Positions 1 to 10,253 of a stretch of 64,000 bases of DNA are shown here, in pieces. The translations under genes were made by a program, and so were the position numbers. The notes below the pieces were generated by a model, which did not search any database, was not told the DNA's origin, and saw only the letters and a list, made by a program, of their open reading frames with translations. This DNA is from Rotaria socialis (lineage: Eukaryota > Rotifera > Eurotatoria > Philodinida > Philodinidae), in contig CAJNYU010003827.1 in NCBI GenBank assembly GCA_905331475.1, positions 87,103-151,102 of the forward strand, written 5' to 3'. How positions within the stretch are numbered: position 1 is the stretch's first letter; the number at the start of each line of letters is the position of its first letter.

Positions 1-317
1 GAAACGTTTAGCCTTTCATTGTAATGATAAATGAATCAATCATTTTGAGAATAAATTATTCGGTGCACTATGCCAATATAATATGATAAAAGGCGATAGC
101 CAATATTTGTGTGTTCTTTGAACTTTTTAATGTGTATAATAGTACATAAATATACACCAACTAGTGTAAAATCAGAGCAATGCATATCTTTAAAAAGCTA
201 ATAGAGAAAAATAATATTTAATTTAATTGCGTTCTGTGAAGTATAAATACTTTTACACACATATTTCGATTTCGAGTTGATTTTGTTCGTCAGTACCGAT
301 GAAAAGCGTTAGCTATA

Positions 318-707
318 TTGGACAATAGTAAAAGAAAAACTCTTGATTCTCGTTTTTCTTTATCTACTGAAAAAAAGAATAAATCTCCTCACGAACAAAC
401 AAATGATGCCAATAATGAAAATGCTATTATACAGTCATGCGACTCACATACATCTCGTGTTACTATTGATATTGATGAACCTATTGAAACACGATCAATA
501 ACGTCCTGTCAAAACATCAATATTGAAAATCAGAAAAAAGTACAACATGCAGAAAAAAACAATAATAAAACAATTGGTAATGTTGCTGATGTTAGTATTT
601 CTTGCCAAGATCGACCTGCTCAACGTAAACTCAGCTCATATCCAAAAAATCATGGAAACAGATCATTCGAGGCAAATTGGTACGATGGAAGACCATGGTT
701 AGAATAG
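318..707 (+). pseudogene. N-terminal fragment of a hAT-type (TTF zinc finger) transposase-like protein
   Basis: About 130 codons are open with no in-frame ATG at the left edge (TTG at 318, in-frame TGA at 300-302). The low-complexity, polar N-terminus leads to RKLSSYPKNHGNRSFEANWY and then PWLE. This matches the entry to the TTF-type zinc finger of hAT transposases and ZMYM6-like domesticated relatives, where the W-Y-x(3)-P-W-L-E stretch is normally followed by Y-S and the zinc cysteines. Here the frame stops immediately after PWLE (TAG at 705-707), and an unrelated reading frame begins, so zinc finger, DDE and dimerisation domains are missing. It is a 5' remnant. The family call is from memory of the motif. 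Confidence 0.5.
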
Positions 708-1309
708 CCCATTTTCTAAAACGGGGGGCAAAGTCGCCCCCCCCCCCCCTACCAAAATTTTCTGGTTACGCTCCTAACGAAAATGATCTGAACCAAATAG
801 TATGTAATGAAGCAAATCTTACACATTTTTGTCCTACAGCTGAACAAACATCTGGTGTAGTTAACTTGATATGTTGACGTTTAATTAAAGATGATTTATG
901 GGGTGCTGCTGTAAACACCACTTTTTCAACTGTTCCAAATCTGTTGGCTGAAATTCGAGAAATTCAAGCTCGATATAAACATGATAGTATTCTTAATTCT
1001 CACGGCTCTCCAAGATATGTACCAAATGCATTGCATACTGCTTTATATTGTGTTACGAATGCTGATTCATTTGAAAGTGCATTGAGACGTGCAAAGAAAC
1101 TTGATGACATCTATTGTCCAATACTGGTCGGAATGCTAGCTGGTGCTCGATGGGGTATACCATCATCAATCATAAATATTGTTTATCAGGATGTATTTAA
1201 TGAAATACGTCAAATAGAAAAATGTTTTATGGGTGAATGGAAAAAACAACCGGTTGTGGTCAATTGCCTTCCCAAGAGTTGTTTTGCGATGCCACAGTTA
1301 CACGCTTGA
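677..1309 (+). pseudogene. ADP-ribosylglycohydrolase (ARH/DraG family) C-terminal fragment, with in-frame stop
   Basis: The segments 677-874 and 878-1309 share one reading frame, broken only by a TGA at 875-877. The joined frame has features of the DraG/ARH fold's second half: LTHFCPTAEQTSGVVN resembles the helix after the first metal motif, and SFESALRRAKKLDD followed by LVGMLAGARWGIPSSI resembles the Asp-rich C-terminal motif and the GxLAGAxxG helix. The usual family protein is about 300 residues. The N-terminal metal-binding half is absent, and the upstream frame runs into a 13-C tract (737-749) next to the hAT fragment. It is therefore probably a transferred or transposed fragment rather than a working gene. 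Family assignment is tentative. Confidence 0.45.
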
Positions 1310-1399
1310 TCAGAAATAGAAAATTTGATTTTCCTATCAAAAATAATGGTCAAGAATGATTCAGGCTCTGGTTGTTTAAATAAAAAGTGCAAATACGTA

Positions 1400-2110
1400 A
1401 TTTTTTTCGAATGTTTATTTTCGTGCTACAATTGAAGATAAGTCAATTTAAATTCAATAACTCAAAAAAGACAACAACTATCAACCTGCAATTTTCAGAA
1501 ATTACAAGAAAGTAAATTTGACAGACACTTCACACAATGAAACTTATAGAACTTATCATTTTCACAAAAAATGAATTCAAAGATAAAATATTTGAAAGTA
1601 ATTTTTAGTTTATTCTATTAAGCAAAAAAGAACCTGCCGAATTCTTCTATTTTGTTTGTTGAAAATGAAACTCGCTAACTGATACTATTATCAAAATGCC
1701 AAGATTACATCCTTCACCTCTGTTAATTTGTAATGGGAATTTTTTTCACAAGAACAATAGAACAACAAGCTAATACAAACACACCAACACTATCATAATG
1801 TAATACTTCACTAGACGTTGAAAATAAAATTCATTGTTTATAGTAACATTTTATTTACTAAAATAGTCTTTAATGTGAAGGAAATGAATTCAGAAATCAG
1901 TTTGAAGAAATAATTAATTTCTATTTTTGAATTTAGCGTACATTAGAAGAAATATTTGCCAACTAGTTTTACCAAATTCTTTTCTAACCAAGTAATCGGA
2001 TAGTGATAGAAAATAAATTGATATTTAATTGTGCGCCTATATGCTTGCATGCTTAATGACTCCATTGAAGATATATGTCTTTTTAATAAATAATATGAAT
2101 CAAGATACGA
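1400..2110. other. Intergenic, no gene seen
   Basis: A+T-rich DNA with frequent stops in all frames. I see no splice-compatible exon, RNA gene or clear repeat. Confidence 0.5.
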
Positions 2111-2125
2111 TGATAATCCCGAGTG

Positions 2126-2261
2126 GTGTCACATACCCAAGATTTTGGAGATGCGGTCATTCACCACTGGGTATGTAAGATCTCCTTTAGAGATGCGCAT
2201 CCCCCACACTCACACCCGCGGAAGATGTGGTGACATCTCCAAAATTTTGGATATGTGACAC
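2126..2261. mobile_element. MITE with 28-bp terminal inverted repeats
   Basis: The left end 2126-2153 (starting GTGTCACATACC) and right end 2234-2261 (ending ATATGTGACAC) are inverted copies with two mismatches in 28. The 10-bp direct repeat TGATAATCCC occurs at 2111-2120 and again at 2265-2274, close outside both ends, which fits a target-site duplication with a few bases of slippage. The 136-bp element has no coding capacity. Its interior holds a C-rich stretch (2193-2216) resembling the telomere-like tracts near 57.7 and 60.3 kb. Confidence 0.75.
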
Positions 2262-3111
2262 TGCTGATAATCCCCTTCGTAGCGCGTCATATTTCGTGAA
2301 TTTTACCGAATCATTTAATACTAATAAAAATCCCAAACTAGAAATATTAAGGTGTTGTTTTAAATCTTTTTTCTATAAACAAAACACTGCCGAATAAAGC
2401 ATTTTTATCCTTAATTTTTTGAAAGTGGCTATGTGCACTCAGAAGATAGAATCAATTTATTAAGAAATTTCAAGTTACTCTCAGCCTTGGATACTTTTCA
2501 TTATTAAGATAAATTCGATATTTTAAGCTTCTTTGAATTTTACCCGCTAAATTGTTTCTTAAGATTAAGAAAAATACGAGTCAGGTACTGCGCAACTAAA
2601 CGAATGCAGAACAAAAAAGCAAATCATCCCAATCAAGACTAACTAATGTAGAAACATTACTAGGTATCGCACTGCGACTCTTGAAAAACAATGCATGCTG
2701 TTTTATTATTGTGAGAATATTTAGAGAAAGTTTCATTGTGTCAACTTTCTCTTCAGTGCATCTTCCTTCCGTTGGTTGATCATGAAAGACAAGATTTGTT
2801 TTCGCAATTAATTGGATTGCAAAGTGGAATATCGAAATGTATAGAAGCTAATTAGCGTTCGACGTCGAGATATGTAGTCTATTAAGATACGCTAATTAAT
2901 ACTTGCTTCAAAATTTCCTTTAGCACTTTTTATTGACAATGAAAAATCGAAGATGCACATTCAACAGCCTCATTTATAATGAGAAATAAACTATTATAGA
3001 AGTAAATAACTGTAAAACTGTCATACTTGAATCCATGTGTTTCATTCATACAACTATATGTTTATACTAGCATATTAGTTTTGATTCTTGTGTTAATCCT
3101 CAACAGTCGAT

Positions 3112-3289
3112 AGTAGGAGTGGCACCTTCATTTTATTTTAAAAGTTGAAGTTAAAGCAAGACATTTTTAACAATTTAACTTTAACAAATTTCAGTTAAAG
3201 TGAAAAATAATTTCTTTAGCTCTTCATGATTAATTCTCTATTGGTTTTAACTGTAACTTTAACATCAAAATTGAAGTGCCACCCCTAGT
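3112..3289. mobile_element. MITE with GTGGCAC-type inverted ends
   Basis: The left end AGTAGGAGTGGCACCTTC (from 3112) is mirrored by GAAGTGCCACCCCTAGT (to 3289). Internal AAGTTAAAG / CTTTAAC motifs extend the symmetry. About 178 bp, non-coding. A TAG triplet flanks both ends and could be a short target duplication, but this is weak. Confidence 0.65.
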
Positions 3290-3549
3290 CAATAATCAGA
3301 TCGTTGCTGTTCTTCAAAACAAATGCGATAGGATAAAGATTTTTTCTCGCAAAGAAATTCAGCAATATTGGCCATTTTTAAAAGTACTTAAAACTTATTT
3401 TCGTGATAACTATCAACAATTATGCGGCGAGGATAGAATGTGGATGAGGTTATTCTGAAGGACTTTCCATCACCATTGTTCTCTAAGCAAAAACGTTTCA
3501 CGTGGCTATTCTATTAAATACGTTTGAAATAATAGAATATAATTATAGT

Positions 3550-3911
3550 CTTACGAGGGAAGATCCCTGAGTTTGTCTCTGGGATTTTAACCAAAAGTAA
3601 ATGGATGTGTCAGGTCAAGTATTGGTTATCTCAAATATATACAAGTTAGCTGTCCAGAGCAAACGAATCAAAAAAATTAAGTGAAAAAAATTTTTAATAC
3701 CCTGAGGGGTACCACAAGTACTTTGCCATTAAAAAAATTCGTCTGTGGCACCCCTCAGGGTATTAAAAAATTTTTTCACTTGAATGTTTTGATTCGTTTG
3801 CTCTGAACAGCTAATTTGTATATATTTGACATACCAATACTTGACCTGACACATCCATTTACTTTTGATTAGAATCCCAGAGACACACTCAAGGACCTTC
3901 CCTCGTTAGAA
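3550..3911. mobile_element. Foldback (palindromic) element, arms about 165 bp
   Basis: The arms 3550-3718 and 3743-3911 are near-perfect inverted copies. Matching blocks in order are ACGAGGGAAG, TCTCTGGGAT, AAAAGTAAATGGATGTGTCA, GGTCAAGTATTGG, GAGCAAACGAATCAAAA and AATACCCTGAGGGGT. They are separated by a loop of about 25 bp. Transcribed from either strand it would form one very long hairpin. It has no protein-coding capacity and lies within the larger 2533-4056 element. Confidence 0.85.
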
Positions 3912-4056
3912 GCATAAGAAGATAACGGATACTGTTTCAAACATAGCTGAATTCTATTCATATTGCGTGTTTTTCCTACGTTCGCTAGGTTGCGCAGTGC
4001 TTGACTGACTCGTACTTTTCTTGACATTAAGTAGCAATTTATCAGGCAAAATTCAT

Positions 4057-5766
4057 AAAAATTAAAATTATTGAATTAAAATTATTAATAAAACAGTTGA
4101 AGAGCGTATATATGACATAAGGCTGCTTCAATAATATTGAAATGGTTTCAGATTTGGAAAACAAAATGATTCATGATCTAACCTGTTATAATTGATACTG
4201 TGAGCAGTTTTAATTCACTAGATGCATCCGAAATTGAGCAATGACGAAGAGTGAAAATTTCTTTTGAGAGGTTTTAGGACTGTGATCTCTTTCATTCTAT
4301 AGAATATTCTAAAAGCATTCAAAACTCTAGTAGTCTTTCGTTGCATCAAATAGAAACTCTAGGTCGGATTTCGGGTTGTTAGTACACATTTTAGCGATTG
4401 AGTAAACTCGGAAACTCTTCGGCTTGCCTGGAAAAATATTTTGAAAACTGAAACGATAATCTGATATAAATCATCAGATTTTGAGTCAAGTTTTCAATAG
4501 TGTAGGTTTCCATTATCAGGGGAAAAGGATTCGAAAAATACTCTTAGCGATGTAACTAAGGTTACATTTTTTATTAGATCTTTAACTTGCGCGACTCTTA
4601 TTGAAAAGCGCTTGATACACAGAAAGCTGTGGCAAATTAAACATCTACCTGTCAAATCACTTTTTCAATATTTCGGGTACGAAAATAGTGAGTTTTCTAA
4701 TTTAAAAATATTACTCTAAATAATACTTTGAAATGCATTGAACGATAATGCATTATCTTATAATTGCCCATTATTTGGAATAATGCATTAATTTTTTTTG
4801 AAATAATGGAAAATAATGGGCCATTTTTTCATTATTCATCCATTATCGGCTACATGGGTATTCATTTTTAAAGAAAAATTTCATAATAAAAGCAACGTAT
4901 TCATTGATATATTCATACAGTAAATATATTAAATTTTTATTTCAATCTATTAAGTAACTTCTCAATAGCAAATATTAAATTATTTTTCTGAAACAATATA
5001 AAGAAGCAATAAACTGTTTCCTGCAGACCTTACTCTTTGTATCCTTTATAGGATTATTTATCTCATACTTTACAAGAAGTCACTATCATTTAACATATAT
5101 GTCATTCCGAATCGATGTGTTTCTATTATTACTATTTTAATCCATATAATGAATATAATATGTTGCATTCATTTATTTAATATTATCTTTTTCCTTTCAT
5201 AGAATTGCTTTTTGACTTTATACATAACCTTCTTCTTCTGATGATGATGATGATTATTACAAGGAAAACAAAATAATTTTCATCAATTATACTTAATTTC
5301 TGATTGCTTCTACGCCTAGTCAGAGATTAGTCATAATGAAATCCGTTTCCTAGAGCCTTATTTGGAAATCTTTCAGTTCTAATATATAACAACTATATTT
5401 TTTTGTTTTGTCATAATATACATTTAGATATTAACTTAAATAATTTTCAAAGGCAAATGTATCGTGTGATACAATATTTATTTATTTTTTCACAAAACCT
5501 TTCTGTTACTGTTACTGTTCGTTTTCAACTTTCATTCTATTCCACCAAATAATTACTCGTTTTCTTCTCATGGTTGATTACATATACTACTGTTAAAATA
5601 TTATTTTTATTTTCATTGTTATGATTAGATGTTTGAAAAAAAGCATTATATTATCTGACGATTCCGTTGTCAATAGTTGTTCATTGAAAATAAGAAAGAA
5701 AAAGAAATTAAAGACATTTCTTCAATTAATTATTTTTCCTTTTCATTCATTCCATCGCTCAGTTAT
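4057..5766. other. Intergenic; one small hairpin and an ATAATGG-rich stretch
   Basis: No convincing exon. Positions 4441-4497 form a nested hairpin (TTGAAAACT pairs with AGTTTTCAA, CTGAT with ATCAG inside it). Positions 4735-4850 repeat the motif ATAATGG / CCATTAT on both strands and may be a worn palindromic repeat. The segment just before the next gene may hold its promoter. Confidence 0.4.
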
Positions 5767-6714
5767 ATGTGTAGGTTTGTGTTTCCGTCTAGAAAAACGA
5801 CAGCCGATAACACCTACAATACGGCACAAGCAGATGCAGATCATGAAGAATTGCTAACAATACGAGATCATATTACCTATATTCGACGATGGATACATCA
5901 ACGACAATCTATTCTGTATTCATTTGATACAGATGAATTCTTATTAAGATTTCTACGCGTTACAGATTTTCGTTTAGAAAAAGCCAAAGAAAGATTAATT
6001 TCATTTTGGCGATATCGAACAGAAAATCCTCAATGGTTTGTTGTTTCGTTTTCACCCTCACAATTTAACTTTTCTTCTAGGTTCAGAAACCGAGATCTAA
6101 TCAAAAACCAATTGATGTGCCAAATATCCGAATTAGCCTATTGTCTTCAGTTACCAAAAGCAACTAAAGATAAACATCTCATCTTTCTAATGCGTTTGGG
6201 ACAATATGATCCATTAGTCTATACCATCGATGATGTTACTCGTTACGCATTTGCTGTCGCAGATATTTTAAACCTTCAACCGGCTGCTCAATTGTATGGT
6301 TTTATAATTATATTAGATTTCACAAATATTCGCTTACAACACATTAGACAATTTACACCTGGTCGTGTTCGTCGATATGTTGATTGTTGGGAGAAAATGT
6401 ATCCAGTATATTTGCGTCAAATTCATTTCTATAACTATCCAAGTATTTTCGGTCCTATCTTACATTTATTTCGTTTCTTTCACTGCCGAAATATTAATGA
6501 TCGAATGTTTTTTCATTCAAGAACATCAAATGATTCAATGAAGAAATCTTTACATAAATATATTGACCCGTCATTGTTACCAAATGAATATGGTGGTGAG
6601 TTGGATTCAGTGGAATCTGAGATGAATAAATCATTTATTCAATGGACCCGTCAACATAACGACTGTTTGATTGAACTCGAACAATGTGGAGTCGATCTCA
6701 AAGAAGTATCGTGA
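5767..6714 (+). CDS. CRAL-TRIO (SEC14-like) lipid-transfer protein, alpha-tocopherol-transfer-protein type
   Basis: Two exons, 5767-6035 and 6081-6714. The 45-bp intron (GTTTGT...TTCTAG) is in frame and would otherwise insert 15 residues; splicing restores NPQWFRNRD. The product is about 300 residues against about 280 for vertebrate TTPA. An N-terminal CRAL_TRIO_N helix bundle (about residues 30-85, DEFLLRFLRVTDFRLEKAKE) precedes the lipid-binding lobe. The late stretch PGRVRRYVDCWEKMYPVYLR followed by the IHFYNYPSIF strand is typical of the TTPA/CRALBP branch, as is the terminal LLPNEYGGEL. It is expected to carry a small hydrophobic ligand in the cytosol. The start is the first in-frame ATG; a short upstream exon ending at a TAG acceptor near 5780 is possible. 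Ligand unknown. Confidence 0.85.
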   Translation: MCRFVFPSRKTTADNTYNTAQADADHEELLTIRDHITYIRRWIHQRQSILYSFDTDEFLLRFLRVTDFRLEKAKERLISFWRYRTENPQWFVVSFSPSQFNFSSRFRNRDLIKNQLMCQISELAYCLQLPKATKDKHLIFLMRLGQYDPLVYTIDDVTRYAFAVADILNLQPAAQLYGFIIILDFTNIRLQHIRQFTPGRVRRYVDCWEKMYPVYLRQIHFYNYPSIFGPILHLFRFFHCRNINDRMFFHSRTSNDSMKKSLHKYIDPSLLPNEYGGELDSVESEMNKSFIQWTRQHNDCLIELEQCGVDLKEVS

Positions 6715-8560
6715 TTATCAACAAATAGTCATAAATCATGATGATGCATTCGGTTCTACATAAAGACTTTCGTTGTTGTATTATTGTTATGAATATCGAT
6801 CATTATGATTTATTTAGACGTTGTTTTGTGTACTCAAAAGTATAAAATAAATTTTTAATTTTAATTTCTCTCTAAACCTCCGCCAAAATAATTCAACAGA
6901 GTAATTGGCACGTTTAAGAACGAGACGATTTTGAAGAGCTCATCAGTGCTATTCTACTATGAAATCTAGTCAACGTGTTGCATGTCGTGCGAATTAAGAT
7001 GAATAAATCTTAGATAACTTTTATTACCTATGACAATAATTTTCTTAAGCTTTCATCGACATTATAACGACTCTTGTGATGGAGTTTAGTTAAAACAAGA
7101 AGTGCACTGAGATGAATCTACTCATTACTTGAATAAAGGTATACGACGGTTTCTCGCCTCAATAAGCTTCCGGTCCTTTCTAAAAAAACACTTTGATCTC
7201 TGTGTATTTTGAATACTAATGAGGCTTCGCTAGACTGGAACACGACCTTTATGTGTTATTTATATTCCGGTTCCTGTTCATCTTTATACCGCTATCATGA
7301 AATGAATAGCTTCCATCATTTTTTATTGGGTAAAACTATGGATTATCGAATAAATAACTATACAATGAACATTAGATTAAAGAAAATAATAAAGATCAAA
7401 AATGATATATTCAAGCGTGATTAAATTAATCGAATCTATCTCTGTTTTTTTCGAATGCCTTCAATTTTGTTTGTTGTGATACATCGATTAGAAATAATTG
7501 TTTTACATAGGAAAAAAAAAGAATTTATGCATGGTGTTCTATGTTTGAGTTCGATATTTTGTTTGTTTTGATTCAGATGTCTTTGCTTCATCAGCAATAT
7601 TGACCCATACCTTCTACTTAAATATACAATTAACATAATAACAAAGGCTTTCCATTACTAGGAGTATGTCAATAATTTGAATTCGGCTGATTAATACTAA
7701 TCTCTAAAACACAGTACATATCTAATCCACTATATTCATTTCGTGACAGGATTCTTCATATGAGAGTATTCATTTCGATTGGGTCAGATATATCCATAAT
7801 GGTCATGATAATGATTCTCTTGTAGATTACACGTGCTGTGCAACTACGCATTTTATTTTAAATTTACCCTACACATAACGGTGTGAGCAATTTAATGGAG
7901 CGTGAAAAACTATTAGTAACAGCTGTTTTATGGATGATATGTTTTCATAGAAAGAATATATCACAATGCATCTATGAAATGTCATACTCCTTTAATTGAA
8001 ATATTAGATTGTGTGTTTCAATGAAACATGCCAGCATTTTTGTGGGACAAATATTTCTTGAAAATTAATTAACTAACAGTTCTTTTTATAGTTACATGTA
8101 TCCATAAGAAGCATGCTATTAAAAGAATTATTAATATTTTGAAGTCTTATCGAAACTATTATATTATGAATAATAGAAAGAAAAACTCCATCTAGTATTA
8201 TAGATGGCGTTTAAAATAGTGAATAATATCTATATGAAAGTTTTGGAATTTGTTTTAAGTTTGTCATTAAATTTGAATTGAAATAGAATCTTTAGTTCGA
8301 AATGATAACTTAAATTGATTAAATTCTAAATCTATATCTCTATCTCCACACGTTGCTTGCCGATAGGTTAATAAAAACATAACACATCCAATCATACACA
8401 CACAACCCATATTCTGTTGTTACCATGTTGATTCGTCTTTTCGTCTGTCCGTCTTCCATAGATGCATTACTAACGAGGAAAAAGAATGAAGAAAGCCATC
8501 AAATAGCTACATTCTTCACTGGATCATTTTCGTACGAGTTCATACCCGTGTATATGTACT
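6715..8560. other. Intergenic, no gene seen
   Basis: A+T-rich with short chance reading frames only. I found no domain, RNA gene or paired repeat. The right part would include the calreticulin promoter, but that is interrupted by the assembly scar. Confidence 0.45.
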
Positions 8561-8564
8561 CGGA

Positions 8565-8621
8565 AGAGAGAGAGAGAGAGAGAGGGGGGGGGGGGCCCAA
8601 AAAAAAAAGTTTNNNNNNNNN

Positions 8622-8713
<92 letters not shown>
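8565..8713. other. Assembly scar: GA repeat, G run, nine N, 92-base C run
   Basis: A (GA)n tract at 8565-8583 passes into a G run, a short A run, nine N (8613-8621) and an uninterrupted run of C from 8622 to 8713. Such a pattern is far more likely a sequencing or gap-closing artefact than genomic sequence, and reading frames of poly-Pro or poly-Gly across it are meaningless. True length of the region upstream of calreticulin is unknown. Confidence 0.9.
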
Positions 8714-8720
<7 letters not shown>

Positions 8721-8785
8721 GAACTTTTCTTGCTCTTCTTGCTGACCGCTGACCTATTCATTTTTATTGTAGCATCATCTTTACC

Positions 8786-10253
8786 ATGATACGGTCAAGC
8801 TTTTCGCTATTGTTACTTGTCCTTGTCGCAGCTGTCTACTCGACAGATCATTTTGTTGAAAAATTCGAAGGTAAAATTTTTGTTATCTAATCTTTGAATG
8901 ATTCTTATCAATATTAATTTTTTGTTTAAGACGAGAGCTATAAAAGTCGATGGGTTCAATCAACAGCTAAATCAGATTATGGTGATTTTAAATTATCACA
9001 TGGTAAATTTTATGGTGATGCAAAAAAAGATCTTGGTATGTCATTTGAATAAAATTGAAAACGAAAAACACGTAACTATTTTAAATTTCCTTTTTTTTTA
9101 TAGGTCTTCAAACATCCCAAGACGCTCGTTTTTATGCTGTTTCAGCTAAATTCGATAAATTTTCAAATGAAGGCAAAACACTTGTTATTCAATTTAGTGT
9201 TAAACATGAACAAAAGATTGATTGCGGTGGTGGCTATGTTAAAGTCTATCCATCGGATACCGATCAAAAAGGTCTTACCGGCGATTCACCATACCACATT
9301 ATGTTTGGTAATTGAATAGAAAAGAAAATTTTGTCTCATTTATTCTCATGTTTATTTTGGTTTCTTCGTTTAGGACCTGATATTTGTGGTTATAGTACTA
9401 AAAAAGTTCATGTTATTTTCACATACAAAGGAAAAAATCTTTTAATTAAAAAAGAAATTAAATGCAAAGATGATGAATTTACACATCTCTATACATTGAT
9501 TCTTAACTCGGATAATACCTATGAAGTTCGTATTGATACTGAAAAAGTCGAAAGTGGTAAACTTGAAGAAGATTGGGACTTTAGTGTACCAAAACGAATC
9601 CCAGATCCTAATGCTAAAAAACCATCTGATTGGGTCGATGAAGAAAAAATCGATGATCCAACTGATACCAAACCAGCCGATTGGGATAGACCAGAACATA
9701 TTCCTGATCCAGAAGCTAAGAAACCAGAAGATTGGGATGATGAAATCGATGGAACATGGGAACCACCAATGATTGATAATCCTGAATACAAAGGTGTTTG
9801 GAAAGCTAGTCAAATTGACAATCCAGCATATAAAGGACCATGGGTTCACCCTGAAATCGATAATCCAGAATATGTTGAAGATCCAAACCTTTATTTATAC
9901 AAAGATTTGGGCGCCATTGGTTTCGATTTATGGCAAGTCAAATCCGGTACTATCTTTGATAATGTAATTATCACTGACAGTGTTGAACGTGCTGAAGAAT
10001 TCGCCAAGGAAACATGGGTTAAAACAAAAGAACCAGAAAAGAAGATGAAAGATGAACAAGATGAAGTTGACCGAAAGAAAGAAGAAGAAGATCGTAAGAA
10101 ACGAGAAGCTGGTTAGTATTTTGTTGTGTTTCATTTTTTATCATTAAATATAAATTTATTTATTATCTTACAGAAGAAAAATCGAAGAAAACTGATGAAG
10201 ATGAAGACGCAGATGATGACAAGAAATCACCACACGCTGACGATGAATTATAA
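8786..10253 (+). CDS. CALR: Calreticulin, ER calcium-binding lectin chaperone
   Basis: Five exons: 8786-8870, 8931-9035, 9104-9307, 9374-10111, 10174-10253; all phases agree, giving 403 residues, the normal family length. Order: signal peptide (hydrophobic core SLLLLVLVAAVYS), N-domain with DCGGGYVKVYP, FGPDICGY and CKDDEFTHLYTL (disulfide cysteines kept), a P-domain with three IPDP-type (PDPxAKKPxDWD) and three IDNPEYKG-type repeats, then a short acidic-basic tail. It folds monoglucosylated glycoproteins and buffers calcium in the ER lumen. The C-terminus is DDEL rather than KDEL, still plausible for KDEL-receptor retrieval. The acidic tail is clearly shorter than in vertebrates. A strong acceptor (TTTTATTGTAG) lies 13 bases before the ATG, so a 5' intron or spliced-leader site is likely. 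AATAAA overlaps the stop. Confidence 0.97.

Larger units (their letters stand above)
2533..4056. mobile_element. About 1.5-kb element with roughly 90-bp imperfect inverted ends, nested insertions inside
   Basis: The stretch 2533-2620 and the reverse complement of 3965-4056 align over most of their length, sharing blocks such as GAATTTT, AAATTG, CTTAA, AAGAAAA, ACGAGTCAG, ACTGCGCAAC and CGAA. The left copy has GT where the right copy has TCAAGC between two of these blocks. The interior contains no transposase frame but carries two smaller repeats (3112-3289 and 3550-3911). Best read as a non-autonomous DNA transposon that has itself been a target for insertion. No target-site duplication could be fixed. 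Confidence 0.55.

Noticed and set aside
2190-2220. Telomere-like C-rich stretch as evidence of a chromosome end
   Set aside because: Too short and irregular, and inside a MITE; genes lie on both sides.
8425-8761. Poly-Pro / poly-Gly reading frames
   Set aside because: They arise only from the C run and N gap, an assembly artefact.
9442-9849. Long minus-strand frames opposite calreticulin
   Set aside because: Antisense shadows of the repetitive P-domain codons; calreticulin on the plus strand is unambiguous.
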